From Tritrichomonas musculus (Eukaryota > Parabasalia > Tritrichomonadida > Tritrichomonadidae), in assembly GCA_039105265.1 (NCBI GenBank), contig JAPFFF010000016.1, positions 1,736,001 to 1,800,000 of the forward strand: DNA of 64,000 nucleotides, in the 5' to 3' direction. A program made the translations under genes and the position numbers. Positions 1 to 10,589 of the stretch are shown piece by piece; position 1 is the stretch's first letter, and each line of letters starts with the position of its first letter. The notes under the pieces are model-generated. The model had not been told where the DNA came from. It saw nothing but the letters and a program-made list of their open reading frames with translations, and searched no databases.

Positions 1-21
1 GCTTTTACTTATGAGGTATTC

Positions 22-744
22 ATGAATGCATTTAATAATATAATTACTGCAGCTGATACAGGTTATAATCCTAATGCAAATAAAACATATATATCATTCA
101 CCGTTTATGATAATCCAAACTTAATACCGATAATTGATTTCTATGATAACACAGAACCAGGTTCTGACACCAATGATATTAGAATACAAACAATGAACGA
201 TTTAAATCAAAATACGAATTATAAACCGAAGAAACCTGCACATTTAGGTTTTCGAAATGATACTATATTCACTGAATATCCTATATTCAAACCAAATATA
301 AAACCCGATAACGAAACAACAACAAATGAAACAACAGAAAATATTAAATCATTAACTCCCAATCCACCAAGAAAGCATAAATCAAAAGAAAATGATAACA
401 AAGTTCATTTTTCAGCATCAGCCATAAGTACAAAACCAAATTATCCAACAAGCTATGAACCTATTGAAATTGAAGACGATTGGCATGTAAGAAATCAAAA
501 TCAATCACAAGGCTTTTATTTTGAAACACCAAATCCTAATAAGACATCAAATTATTCTGAACGACAACAAAACATAAATAATGATACTTTTGAAGACTTG
601 TCAACTTCACTTGATAATCAGCAAGACCAGAAGAAACAACCACAATCAACAAAACGTTATAGTTTTAGAATCGTTTCAGACCCAAATGACAAAAATAATA
701 ATAATAATAATAATAACAATAATGGAGGTTTTGATTTAAATTAA
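22..744 (+). CDS. Low-complexity protein, probably 5'-truncated by the window edge
   Basis: This 240-aa protein is of unknown function. It is hydrophilic, rich in Asn, Pro, Thr and Lys, and ends in a run of about ten Asn encoded by AAT/AAC repeats near 692-722. The reading frame is open from base 1 through the ATG at 22, so the true start may lie outside the window. Its TAA stop abuts, with no gap, the end of the convergent gene at 745. No catalytic motif, signal peptide or membrane segment is visible. Its place in element A, next to a long acidic protein and a fibre, makes a virion or scaffold role possible, but this is not shown. Confidence 0.55.
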   Translation: MNAFNNIITAADTGYNPNANKTYISFTVYDNPNLIPIIDFYDNTEPGSDTNDIRIQTMNDLNQNTNYKPKKPAHLGFRNDTIFTEYPIFKPNIKPDNETTTNETTENIKSLTPNPPRKHKSKENDNKVHFSASAISTKPNYPTSYEPIEIEDDWHVRNQNQSQGFYFETPNPNKTSNYSERQQNINNDTFEDLSTSLDNQQDQKKQPQSTKRYSFRIVSDPNDKNNNNNNNNNNGGFDLN

Positions 745-3039
745 TTATTCATTATTCATTCTTTGATGTAATGGTTTAAGATTAACAGCAAAATTATCAT
801 ATTTATTTTTGTTCTGCAATTTGCTTTCTTTGAGTTGTGCTTTGAATGCTGTGTATCCACAATTTGGATATATATCTCTTTCTATTGCTGCGGTGATTCG
901 TTTAATGAAATTATCTTTAACGTTCTTAATATCTTCTGGCGATGCTTCTTTAATTCCTTCTGCATTTCGTTTCAACCTGTTATATCCTTCTTGCTTACTT
1001 ACATCAACATTGAAACCAACACCAAAGACAACATAATCAATGTAATGCATTAATTCAGTAAATTGTTTACCCCAATTACTTGGTTCAGCCTTTAATTCTC
1101 CTGATGTGATATCAATAGCTTTATCAATAATCTTCTCAACATATGATTGAACATTCTTTCCTAATACTGAAACATATTCTTTATTGTTCTGTTGTTTCCA
1201 ATATATCCATTGTTCATATGTTAATATCTTTCCATTGAACTTATTGTCTTGAATTAGTTCTTTGAAAGGAGCATCAAAGAGATAAGCAAATAACATATTT
1301 GATACAGCAAGGTAATTGATGAGTTTCTTCAAAGGAGATAATACAAAGAATTGTTCGTCATTCCAATACACTTTCCAGACTTTAGAAAAGATTGATGACC
1401 AATAAGAACTTGGTGTAATACGTTTGCTGACTCTTGCTTTTCCCAGACCCATAGGACCGTAAAAATTTTCTAGCTCTTGCATTTCTTTTCCCTTTGTTAA
1501 TTTGTATTGACCAGCATCCCAATCAATTTTCTTGATATCTTTATCAAATAATGATTGAATCCATTTATTGAACGGCATTTCTTTTCTTTCTTGTTTTGTT
1601 TTAATAACAGATTTCCAAACTTTCTTGTAAGGAGAAGCAAATACAAGCTTGTATCCGTTAATGATTGAAGGATTACCGTTCCTATCAATTAAAATAACAT
1701 CATCAACTTTATCACCGTTCAAGTCTGTTATTGAGTTTCCTAACGGGTCTTTGGCATTTTCTGGTAATAAACGATATCTTGGTTTACCGTCTTTATCAAC
1801 TGAATTCTTACAGTATTCAATAGCTGTATCACGACAAGCTGCATTCGGAATGTATTTGATTCTGAAGTTTCCGTTAATAATCATATCAATAAATTTATCT
1901 CTGTAATAGGATATATTACCACCAACCCGAGGTATTTCAAGCTTGTCAAATGAATCCTTTAATGTTGAGTTAACAAGAGGCATATCTTTTTTATCACGAC
2001 GTCCGCGAGTATTCTTTGAGGGTTGCTTTGCATTTCTTATTAATTCATCAAGTATTTCATTATCTGCTTTGTTATCTTCTGCATATCCTTTGTATTTCCT
2101 AGCAAAAGGTGATTTAATTTCTTGTGCTTCTTCTTCATCATCATCATATTTGTATGGTTGTTTTGCAGGTGTTCTTGTATATCTGTATGCTTCGGTTGCT
2201 GCTTCATCATCATCATGCCAATCATCTAATTCATCATCATATAATGATTGAAGAGGTCCGTTATTATTGTTGTTGTCGTCTGCCATTTTATTAGTTGAAA
2301 AATTATTTTTATTGTGTTCCTTTGATGGTTCAATAAAAGAATCAGATAAATCATCGTTTTTCAATATTAATGACTCAGAATCTGATTCGCTTAATGTTAT
2401 ATTAAGTAATGAATCTTCACTGTCTTTAGGCAATTGTATTGTCGAGTCATTTTCATCAGAATCACTCGGAGTTATGCGTTTTCTTCTTGGTGTTCTTCGT
2501 TTATTAGTATCAAGTGTTGGTTCATGAATGCTTGTTCTCTTTCTTCTTCCTTTGGTGGTTTGTGGTGTTTGACTCTTTCTCGGTGGTTTGATGGGTGATG
2601 AACGAAAACCGTCAGAGCTATAATTTAAATCATCGTTGACAACAATATTGAAGTAATTGATAATGATATCAAGACTTTTTTTATCTGTTGTGTACTCTTT
2701 TAAACTAAGGAATCGATTGCCTTTACTTTTAATTCCTGCATTGATTTTGTTCATCAATGAAACAAATCGACGAAACTTGACTTTCATTTCACGAATCTTT
2801 CCCACACTTCTTCCTGTATATTCATTGTTTTGTATTTGATACAACAAATTAATTAAATCATTGGGGTGTTCTAGTTTGTATGTACTGAGAAACGTGTTCC
2901 TAAAATAATCTATCGGGTCCTCTAGTTCTTCATCATCATCAGGTTTAGATACCTCACTATCAAATATAGTTTCATCATCAATATTGCTTAAATCTAATTC
3001 AAAGCTATCAGATGAATTATTTTTATCTTGTTTTGACAT
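745..3039 (-). CDS. Acidic 764-aa putative structural protein of element A
   Basis: Residues 1-330 are disordered, with Asp/Glu/Ser runs and basic RRKR-type patches. The C-terminal half (about 370-764) looks folded and is rich in Trp, Tyr and Phe. Near residue 435-465 it has a DLNGDKVDD stretch followed by DRNGNP and INGYKL, which resembles a calcium-loop or FG-GAP-like turn. I do not recognise the family. It is divergently transcribed from the fibre gene with only 22 bp between the two start codons, so they must share a promoter region. Size, acidity and position suggest a virion or scaffold protein. It may be a functional counterpart of the large charged proteins of element C, but I could not align it to them. 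Confidence 0.7.
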   Translation of the reverse strand: MSKQDKNNSSDSFELDLSNIDDETIFDSEVSKPDDDEELEDPIDYFRNTFLSTYKLEHPNDLINLLYQIQNNEYTGRSVGKIREMKVKFRRFVSLMNKINAGIKSKGNRFLSLKEYTTDKKSLDIIINYFNIVVNDDLNYSSDGFRSSPIKPPRKSQTPQTTKGRRKRTSIHEPTLDTNKRRTPRRKRITPSDSDENDSTIQLPKDSEDSLLNITLSESDSESLILKNDDLSDSFIEPSKEHNKNNFSTNKMADDNNNNNGPLQSLYDDELDDWHDDDEAATEAYRYTRTPAKQPYKYDDDEEEAQEIKSPFARKYKGYAEDNKADNEILDELIRNAKQPSKNTRGRRDKKDMPLVNSTLKDSFDKLEIPRVGGNISYYRDKFIDMIINGNFRIKYIPNAACRDTAIEYCKNSVDKDGKPRYRLLPENAKDPLGNSITDLNGDKVDDVILIDRNGNPSIINGYKLVFASPYKKVWKSVIKTKQERKEMPFNKWIQSLFDKDIKKIDWDAGQYKLTKGKEMQELENFYGPMGLGKARVSKRITPSSYWSSIFSKVWKVYWNDEQFFVLSPLKKLINYLAVSNMLFAYLFDAPFKELIQDNKFNGKILTYEQWIYWKQQNNKEYVSVLGKNVQSYVEKIIDKAIDITSGELKAEPSNWGKQFTELMHYIDYVVFGVGFNVDVSKQEGYNRLKRNAEGIKEASPEDIKNVKDNFIKRITAAIERDIYPNCGYTAFKAQLKESKLQNKNKYDNFAVNLKPLHQRMNNE

Positions 3040-3061
3040 TGTTTAGTTTCTAATAAATTGA

Positions 3062-6000
3062 ATGTTTACGATTGAGCAGAGCGGACACATAACAAAAACA
3101 AATACTATTGACGGATTGATTAACGAATACATTAAAAGATATGTCGATAATTATGTTATCAAAGGCGATTCATCGAACGGAAACGTAGGGATTCCAAACG
3201 GAAATGGAATCACTGAGGAACAATTGAATGAAGCAGTTAACGGATTGCGTGATTATGTTATCAACAATTATGCTTTATCAACTGATATACCTGATGACTT
3301 GATTAATGAAGAATCATTGACGACAAAAATAAATGAAGCATTAAAAGGATATGCATTGAAGACAGATATACCAGAACCAGTTGACTTGACACCGTATTAT
3401 ACTAGTGCACAAGCTGATGAGAAGTTTGTTGATGAAGATGAATTGGCTTATGAATTAGATAAGTATGAAACGAAAACAGTCGCTGAAGGTAAGTATATTT
3501 CAAAAGACAATATCATAAATGATATTCCATTACAAGCCGGAGGAGAGAATATTGATTTTAAAAGCAATGGTCCATATTTGTCTCAATTTCTCAATCAAAA
3601 TTGTGATAAACTATTATCAGACCTCATACGCTATGGATTTTATATTGATTGCGAAAATTATGATACCGGAAATTATGTCTTTGATAGATACGACGGAACC
3701 TATTACAGATTCGTACATGAAACAAATAAATCATCAATAATTTATCTCATGATAGACTATAATGATTATAGAGTTGTTCCGAGCGGTTCTTACGAACCTC
3801 CGAAAAATGTCTCTGTTGTCAGGCTCAACACTCCTGATGTATCTATTGCAACAACAAAAACTCTCAAAGAATTTGTTTCAAGAGATGATATATTATCAAA
3901 CGAATATTTGACTCAAGAATTATCAATAGCTACAAAATTCGTAAACGGAACAACCAATGATGAGGATAAACGAACTTATATCACAAATTTGGACGGCGAT
4001 TTATGCAACATATTAAAGAAATCATCATTAATAGTTAAAGGTTCTTGTAATAATGAAGATATTTCAGGAGAATATTTATTTGATGGAGAAGAACTTGAAT
4101 ATTATCATTACAAGAAAGGTGAAAATACTTTTTCTATATATTATTTCTATTACGGTGGAACATTCAGATATAATGATAACTATGCTGTCGATCTAGAATC
4201 AGTATGTTATTCATACAAGCTTGAAGTTTATGATGAATATTGTATACCGAATATGAATTACGTAACAAATAATTATGCATTGAAGAGTGATATACCAGAA
4301 GTACTCAAAAATAGTGAGTTACAATTGAACATAAAAGAACTATTACAGGAAGAAATGTTTCAGAAATTGATGGCTGAAGATGATAAACCATTATCAGCTA
4401 AAGCATCAATGTGTTTAACAAGTATAGCGGCTAATGAAGGTTTTCAATCAGCTTTGGATGTTTGTGCCGAACGATATGTTCCAAAAGATGATTTGAAGAA
4501 TTACATCACGAGAGATAATTTGACTGTATCAACTGAATACTCAATTGAAACTAAGACATATATGTTTCCTAATATAGGTCCAGTACCAGAAGAATATGAA
4601 GAAAACGGAATGGATACATCTCACGTTTTACCGTTCAAAGAAGGAACACATTTGGTTGGTTATAAATTAGACAATAGTAGTAATATATTCCATTTTGATA
4701 TCAGATTCAAGACAAATGAATTATATGCTGATGATGAATATAACGTTAAACAACATGAAGCTGAAGGATTTGAAAGTGAAGGGGAGTATTTTGAATTAGT
4801 GTGGGATGAATTTACTGGAGCAATTTATGATAAATATCAATCCATTCCGATAACAATAACATTAGCAGAAACAAATGATGAATTAGCTTTGAAGAGTGAA
4901 ATTCCTGAACCTGTTGATTTGACACCGTATTATACAAGCGCACAAGCTGATGAGAAGTTTGTTGATGAGGATGAATTGGCTTATGAATTAGATAAGTATG
5001 AAACGAAAACAGTTGCAGAAGGTAAATATGCTTTGAAAAGTGAATGTGATAATAATCTTGGTGAATATCGAAAGAAAAACGATTTGACATATTCTGCAAA
5101 ATATATTCCATTAACAGTTGAATATAAAGATGAAATCATTGATTCTGGTGATATAGAAGCTAAACAAACCGCTCATATTGAATTCTGTGAAGGTAGTAAA
5201 TTGGTTGGTAAGATGCTTTCACAAGCTAATTTACCTGAAGTAATTCAAGATATTGATATCATATTCAAAACCGATGAAATCAATAAGAGCATTGATTCCG
5301 TTGATCATCCAGGTAATTATAATTGGCACATGATGTATCTCAGTAGAGAACCAGATGTCGTGATTGCTTGGGATGATATCAATGGAATTCTTTACGGTGT
5401 GCATTCAGGAATTCCCGCTATTGGTTCTGTAATCATTGACTCTGCATTTAAAGTTATTCCTGAAGATAAACTATTACTTCATAAAGATTTAAATGAATAT
5501 ATTCTCAAAAATAGTGAGTTGCAATTGAACCCAAAGGAACAATTACCAGAAGAAGTCATACAGAAAATGATGGATAATGATGATAAACCATTATCAGCTA
5601 AAGCATCAATGTGTTTAACAAATATTATGGCTAATGAAGCTCTTCAGGTATCTTTGGATTCTTGTGATGAACGATGTGTTTTAAAAGAAGGTGATTCAAC
5701 TATTACAGGTACATTGTCAATATTAAATGCGAATACTACAGATTCAACATTTACAAATTCATTAATATTTGGTAGAAGTTCAACTGAAAATGAAGCTGCA
5801 ACATTAAGCTTTTTCGATAATTCAGGAGCTTTAGGAGTTGTTGGTAATGAAAATCTTATAAACTGGAATACAACAAATACAACTTTTTATAATAATATTG
5901 TATTATTTTATAGTAAATTAGAAATAGGAAGTAAAGAACCTAATGGATTACTTGTTTATCAAGAAAATCCAAATTTATGTGAATCAAATATAGTTATTGG

Positions 6001-6613
6001 TCTTAATTCAGCAAAATGTGCAAAAATACAATATTATAATCAAGGTAATTCAGCTTATTATAGAATATTATTTGATAATTCAAATATATTTTCTTATGAA
6101 GTTTCTACAACAGGAAGAAGTACAATAATTGGTTCTAATTTACATGTTAATGGTAAAATTACATCAAACGGTTCAAATACAATCACACATTACTCTCCGA
6201 TTGAATCATCAATGAACTCTGTTAATGATTTCGTTATAGGTTCTCCTGTGTATATGACAGGTAAGGTTTACAAACATGTCGGTGATGAATGGAAACCATC
6301 AACAGCAGATGATACAACTGACTGCATATGTAGTGTCAAGACTTCAGGAACATGGAAAGAATATGTCGGTATATGTGTGAGAATTGATGAACAAAATAAA
6401 TGTATAATATTTGCAAGTCATGGTGATTATCTTGTGAAAGTCAATGATTCATCATGTTATTCAATCGGGGATGAAGTGTTTATAGATAATGAAGACAATA
6501 AACTGAAAGTTCTTTCAGGAGAGACAGCAATAACATCAAAAATAAAACGTATGACTGTTGGAATCATTACAAGTATCATTGATGAAAGAACATTAGCTGT
6601 ATTCAAAGAGTAA
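3062..6613 (+). CDS. Long modular fibre-like protein of element A
   Basis: This 1183-aa protein is built of repeated modules. A block containing PEPVDLTPYYTSAQAD and LDKYETKTVAEGKY occurs twice (about residues 101-140 and 615-660). A block with KNSELQLN and DDKPLSAKASMCLT also occurs twice (about 417-475 and 817-875). Between them are beta-rich units of the type F.EG..LVG..L...DI.FKT. The last 180 residues form a domain with NTITHY.PIE, DFV.G.PV.M.G, TDCICSV and FASHGD. The same C-terminal domain occurs in the truncated fibre of element B. Such modular, repeat-rich long proteins are typical of receptor-binding fibres, so attachment is the inferred role. No signal peptide or membrane span is visible. 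Confidence 0.75.
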   Translation: MFTIEQSGHITKTNTIDGLINEYIKRYVDNYVIKGDSSNGNVGIPNGNGITEEQLNEAVNGLRDYVINNYALSTDIPDDLINEESLTTKINEALKGYALKTDIPEPVDLTPYYTSAQADEKFVDEDELAYELDKYETKTVAEGKYISKDNIINDIPLQAGGENIDFKSNGPYLSQFLNQNCDKLLSDLIRYGFYIDCENYDTGNYVFDRYDGTYYRFVHETNKSSIIYLMIDYNDYRVVPSGSYEPPKNVSVVRLNTPDVSIATTKTLKEFVSRDDILSNEYLTQELSIATKFVNGTTNDEDKRTYITNLDGDLCNILKKSSLIVKGSCNNEDISGEYLFDGEELEYYHYKKGENTFSIYYFYYGGTFRYNDNYAVDLESVCYSYKLEVYDEYCIPNMNYVTNNYALKSDIPEVLKNSELQLNIKELLQEEMFQKLMAEDDKPLSAKASMCLTSIAANEGFQSALDVCAERYVPKDDLKNYITRDNLTVSTEYSIETKTYMFPNIGPVPEEYEENGMDTSHVLPFKEGTHLVGYKLDNSSNIFHFDIRFKTNELYADDEYNVKQHEAEGFESEGEYFELVWDEFTGAIYDKYQSIPITITLAETNDELALKSEIPEPVDLTPYYTSAQADEKFVDEDELAYELDKYETKTVAEGKYALKSECDNNLGEYRKKNDLTYSAKYIPLTVEYKDEIIDSGDIEAKQTAHIEFCEGSKLVGKMLSQANLPEVIQDIDIIFKTDEINKSIDSVDHPGNYNWHMMYLSREPDVVIAWDDINGILYGVHSGIPAIGSVIIDSAFKVIPEDKLLLHKDLNEYILKNSELQLNPKEQLPEEVIQKMMDNDDKPLSAKASMCLTNIMANEALQVSLDSCDERCVLKEGDSTITGTLSILNANTTDSTFTNSLIFGRSSTENEAATLSFFDNSGALGVVGNENLINWNTTNTTFYNNIVLFYSKLEIGSKEPNGLLVYQENPNLCESNIVIGLNSAKCAKIQYYNQGNSAYYRILFDNSNIFSYEVSTTGRSTIIGSNLHVNGKITSNGSNTITHYSPIESSMNSVNDFVIGSPVYMTGKVYKHVGDEWKPSTADDTTDCICSVKTSGTWKEYVGICVRIDEQNKCIIFASHGDYLVKVNDSSCYSIGDEVFIDNEDNKLKVLSGETAITSKIKRMTVGIITSIIDERTLAVFKE

Positions 6614-6614
6614 A

Positions 6615-7253
6615 TCAAATCAAATCATGTTGATGTTTGAATCTATTAATATATACGCTAACTTTTTGATTATTTATATCGTTCATTGAAATAAATTCAT
6701 TGCCTGATTTATTTGTATTGATATGAAGAATTTTATAAATATTATCAGTAATCTTTGCATAAAAAATGTCTTCATTATTAGTATCATCATGGTAATAATA
6801 ATACGTGTTTTCTTCAAATTCTTTCCTTTCTGTCTTTGTTTCATAGAAATCAATAACAATTGCATCATCAGGTATGTCATCAATGAATTCATATTGAATA
6901 CCTTTATAATTTGATTTATTTTTATTATTCTCTGAACTTGATACAAATCGTAAATTATCAAGATGATAATCAGTTTTGATTCTATTCTTATGGTCGACTT
7001 GTGGTAGATTATTAGGGTTTTCAATAAATTGCTTTGCTACAAGAATATGTTTATAATATATTTTGTTATTTAGGTTTACACACGGATAAACATTTTGTCT
7101 GTATTCACCTTCAGCTATTATTTTTCCTGTTTTCTTATTCTTGATGTTATAAGGGAAAGTTGTTTGAATTTCATAATCACTTTCAAAACCTTTCAAAGGT
7201 TCAAATTCAGCTTCAGTATTTTCAATTTGTGTTTGTTCAGTTGGTTGACTCAT
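6615..7253 (-). CDS. NUMOD4-HNH homing endonuclease
   Basis: This 212-aa protein starts with a NUMOD4-like segment (about residues 17-70: FEPLKGFESDYEI, then conversion to a KTGK strand and YPCVNLNNKIYYKH). It is followed by an HNH core (about 78-115) with QVDHKNRIKTDYHLDNLRFV and SSSENNKNK. This is the standard layout of free-standing HNH homing endonucleases that cut at a target and copy themselves in. It lies convergent with the fibre gene (1 bp between the stops) and upstream of the polymerase. A 73-aa fragment of a related gene lies at 19498-19719 in element B. Residues after 115 have no clear motif. Confidence 0.8.
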   Translation of the reverse strand: MSQPTEQTQIENTEAEFEPLKGFESDYEIQTTFPYNIKNKKTGKIIAEGEYRQNVYPCVNLNNKIYYKHILVAKQFIENPNNLPQVDHKNRIKTDYHLDNLRFVSSSENNKNKSNYKGIQYEFIDDIPDDAIVIDFYETKTERKEFEENTYYYYHDDTNNEDIFYAKITDNIYKILHINTNKSGNEFISMNDINNQKVSVYINRFKHQHDLI

Positions 7254-7307
7254 TTATAACAAAAATAAAAAATTGATTTTTTAAAATAAAATCATTAAAT
7301 TAATTGT

Positions 7308-10300
7308 TTAATGATTCTCAATGAAATAATCCTTTGCAGTGAAACCATTGACATAAGGACAACAACAATGATTTGATAATACCAACATTTTTGAATGTGC
7401 TGCTGTTAATGCATTTTTGATAACAGTTATCTTGCTCATAAGTTGTGCATTCATTTGAAGGTTTATATTTTTGCCTTTCATTATTGATTGCTTATCAATG
7501 ACATTTTGGTAATCACTTGATTTGATGTTGTTCTTCTTCAATGAAACACCTTTGAGCTTTAATGAAATTGTTTTGTCATCTGACCAAATCGTATAACATT
7601 TAGCACACAAAGCAACTTGATTTGCTCCAAACTTTTCTACACAGCATCCGAGAATCTTTTTCTCATCATATACATCATTGATTGCAGGATTTGGCATAAA
7701 GCTATAAATGTGTTTATCATAAAATGATTTGTCTTTGATGACGTAATCAAACAACTGGTCAATCGGTTTATTCATATCACCAGCTATAGACATGTACAGA
7801 CTATCTGTATCGACCGAGTTGAAATGAATTTTATTCATGTCAATGCATTTGTATAGAAAGTCATAAAGGAAAGTCAAATACCAGTATTTCGCATTGTCTA
7901 ATGTCCAAAATGATTCCTGAAGACATGTAGTGCATTTGAATGAATGAGGTTGTGATTGTATCAAATAACAATCATTTGACAATTTACATCCATTGCGATA
8001 AGTATCGGATGCAATCAATTGAAAGGCTTTATTTTTATCAACAATTCTGACTTTGTTGAAGTTCTCTGAATTCATACCGTCATATCCGTAAGATCCGTTC
8101 ATACTAATCTTGTAAAACTTTTCGTTCCCGTGTGCCTTTCCTGACAATATATCTTGACGCTTCTTCATAAACTCACAAACAAATTGATTGAATCCGTCAT
8201 GAGCTTCATATAAACTTAAGCTCTTAATGTCATCAACAATAAGTCCGTGGTCAATTAAAAACCATAAAAGGTAATTCGAGAACGTCATAAATGTTCCGCA
8301 TGTATCAAGCAACATTGTCAGCTTTCTTGTTTCTTTATCTGCTGAATTCAGTTTATTGTCTTTCATGTATTTGTACATATAACTTCCGATTGTTTGTTCA
8401 TCATTCATTATATTGATATTTCTAAACACAGGGGGAAAGTTAATCAAATCATTGATTTTATTCTTTGGGCATCTTAATTTGACTTCAGCTTTGAATATAA
8501 ACTCAGGGTTTGCATCAAATCGCTTCTTTGATTGAATGATATTCATTGCAGTATTAAGAACCTTTTCATTCTTGTTTCCTTGTTCATCATAAACATCAAA
8601 TCGTTTTATAAATGAACCAGGCATGTACATGATTCCTCCGTGATAAGGATTGAATGAATGTTTTACTGAACTGAATGATGAGGGATACAATGAATTGAAA
8701 TCAATACCAGCAACGTGTGAAACTATGTTTGAAGTGTCATAGCTAATGATTCTGTCATTAACGGCATCATATTTGAGTTTATTGATTAATGTTTGACCTC
8801 TAATGTTCACTCGATGAAGTACATTTGATAACCCTCCCGTTATATTCTCTCTCAAATTGTAGTATTCTTTTTCATCAGTTATGAGTGTAGGGAGGTGATG
8901 GAGCTTGCAGAATTTCTTCAATTGTATTTTGGTTCTTGTTATCTTATCATCATCTCTTTGTCTCAAACGATTACATTCAGCACAAGCCAACAAACAGTTA
9001 TCAATCTGATGTCCTTTGTTGTTATCTATTCTGTCAAGAGTTGGTTTGTTTTCATATGTGAAGTGTTCACCACATAAATGACATTTACCTGTTTCATTTG
9101 ATTCATACAATTTCATGAATGCATCAAAATCCTTTTCACTAACACATTTTGTTAAATCCCTTTTATTTTCTTTCGTCTGGTTATGTTTTTCATCTTGTTT
9201 TCGATAGTTATCACATTTATTTAACCACCATTTCATTGTTGGTTTAAATGTATTCATCTTGTTTATGGTTTCATAGTCATTCTTCTGGTTGAAATCTTTG
9301 TAAGCAAGAGCATATTTGATACATGATGCGTTCTTTGACAATGAAAGATTGCTAATCAAATCAACTTTATATTCAGCATTCATTTGAATAAGATTATCAA
9401 TCGGTTTAATCATCATTTCAACATCATTATCATTGTATGATAACAAATAATCCCAACGTGTTGCAAACCTCTTTGAATCAATCAAATACTCTTCATAATC
9501 AGCTTTCGTTAATGGATTCTTTTGATTGAGATAACTGTAGAAGTCTTCATATTTGAATGGTTCACTCTTTGATAACACTTCATTATAATTATCACTGTTG
9601 ATTGCTTCATAAGGAAATACACCTTTCGAACTGTTAGAAATCCCACCAAAATCAATTCCAAATTGTTTGAGCGTACCACCAGCAACAAATGCTTGTGCAT
9701 CAATGAATCGTAATCGAATGGGGTACTTTGATGATTTCAATATAAATTGCTTTAATGATGTAGCTGTTCCAATCATTCCGCTATCGATAGACCAATGATT
9801 TTTAATCAATTGCTCTTTGAATAAGTTTGAATCAAATCGTGATGAATTAAAACCGAATACTGTTATTGTTTTCAATGATGTATCTATTTTATTGAGTTCT
9901 TCTTCCGATTTATCTTTAATGAATGATTTTAAATGGTTCAACTTATCAACATACACATCACATCCAACAACAAATAACCATTCAATCCATTTGGCAATGA
10001 ATTCATTTGTTCTTATATCAAAGTTCTTTGTTATCAAACCTTTATCAAGTTTCACACATGATGAAACACTCAAAGGAATCAATCGAGAATTGATAACTGA
10101 TTTATCACTGACTTTCTTTTCAATCTTTTGTTCCATTGTTTCAAAATCATAAGTGATATAATGCTTTGTTGGCTTCCATTCAAGCTCATATGAAAGACAA
10201 TACAAATAAACAGGATTGTTTAAAATGTGTGGACAATATGGTAAAGCTTCTCGTGAAGGAATGAAATCCTTTTTGAATTTACCATCACATTTATCTACAT

Positions 10301-10562
10301 GTCTGTTGAATCTGTCAATATTGTGATTTCCTTTGTGAATGTATGAACCACAATCTGGACAAATATGAATATTTGTTAATGCTTCAGCATTGATGATGTA
10401 CATGATGTGAAGTATCTTATCCTTTGAATACAACAGAGCTGAAAACGTTTTGTTTGATTCGTCTGTGTTATGCCATTGGTCTTGAATATCATAAATATGT
10501 TTCTCTTTGTCATATTCATAGATGTTGACATTGATGTTATGCTTCTTCGCTGATTCTTTCAT
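7308..10562 (-). CDS. Protein-primed family B DNA polymerase of element A, C-terminal part
   Basis: This reading frame carries the exonuclease and polymerase domains of a Maverick-type protein-primed DNA polymerase. Exo I is YDFETME, Exo II is FNSSRFDSN and Exo III is YNDNDVEMM. Motif A is DFNSLYPS, motif B is KISMNGSYG and motif C is VDTDSLY. All catalytic residues are present. Between Exo III and motif A sits an HNH zinc-finger nuclease domain (CHLC, TLDRID, GH, N, CAECN). The ATG at 10562 is not the natural start: the frame continues upstream, past one TAG at 10587-10589, into the N-terminal part at 10587-11858. Alignment with the intact copy in element B runs straight through the TAG. The protein ends shortly after the thumb, without the AEP tail found in B. 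Confidence 0.85.
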   Translation of the reverse strand: MKESAKKHNINVNIYEYDKEKHIYDIQDQWHNTDESNKTFSALLYSKDKILHIMYIINAEALTNIHICPDCGSYIHKGNHNIDRFNRHVDKCDGKFKKDFIPSREALPYCPHILNNPVYLYCLSYELEWKPTKHYITYDFETMEQKIEKKVSDKSVINSRLIPLSVSSCVKLDKGLITKNFDIRTNEFIAKWIEWLFVVGCDVYVDKLNHLKSFIKDKSEEELNKIDTSLKTITVFGFNSSRFDSNLFKEQLIKNHWSIDSGMIGTATSLKQFILKSSKYPIRLRFIDAQAFVAGGTLKQFGIDFGGISNSSKGVFPYEAINSDNYNEVLSKSEPFKYEDFYSYLNQKNPLTKADYEEYLIDSKRFATRWDYLLSYNDNDVEMMIKPIDNLIQMNAEYKVDLISNLSLSKNASCIKYALAYKDFNQKNDYETINKMNTFKPTMKWWLNKCDNYRKQDEKHNQTKENKRDLTKCVSEKDFDAFMKLYESNETGKCHLCGEHFTYENKPTLDRIDNNKGHQIDNCLLACAECNRLRQRDDDKITRTKIQLKKFCKLHHLPTLITDEKEYYNLRENITGGLSNVLHRVNIRGQTLINKLKYDAVNDRIISYDTSNIVSHVAGIDFNSLYPSSFSSVKHSFNPYHGGIMYMPGSFIKRFDVYDEQGNKNEKVLNTAMNIIQSKKRFDANPEFIFKAEVKLRCPKNKINDLINFPPVFRNINIMNDEQTIGSYMYKYMKDNKLNSADKETRKLTMLLDTCGTFMTFSNYLLWFLIDHGLIVDDIKSLSLYEAHDGFNQFVCEFMKKRQDILSGKAHGNEKFYKISMNGSYGYDGMNSENFNKVRIVDKNKAFQLIASDTYRNGCKLSNDCYLIQSQPHSFKCTTCLQESFWTLDNAKYWYLTFLYDFLYKCIDMNKIHFNSVDTDSLYMSIAGDMNKPIDQLFDYVIKDKSFYDKHIYSFMPNPAINDVYDEKKILGCCVEKFGANQVALCAKCYTIWSDDKTISLKLKGVSLKKNNIKSSDYQNVIDKQSIMKGKNINLQMNAQLMSKITVIKNALTAAHSKMLVLSNHCCCPYVNGFTAKDYFIENH

Positions 10563-10586
10563 TTCTTCAATCGTGATACCTTTGAA

Positions 10587-10589
10587 CTA
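10587..10589 (-). other. In-frame amber codon interrupting the polymerase
   Basis: The minus-strand codon is TAG. Upstream the frame reads NQLIN and downstream FKGIT. The element B protein has ALLKS then FKGMT at this point, so the TAG stands where B has Ser. No frame change occurs. I found no intact gene in the window that clearly uses TAG as its proper stop, so a point nonsense mutation is more likely than recoding. Confidence 0.85.

Noticed and set aside
219-401. Minus-strand open frame inside the first gene
   Set aside because: Antisense shadow with low-complexity translation; the plus frame is longer and conserved in style.
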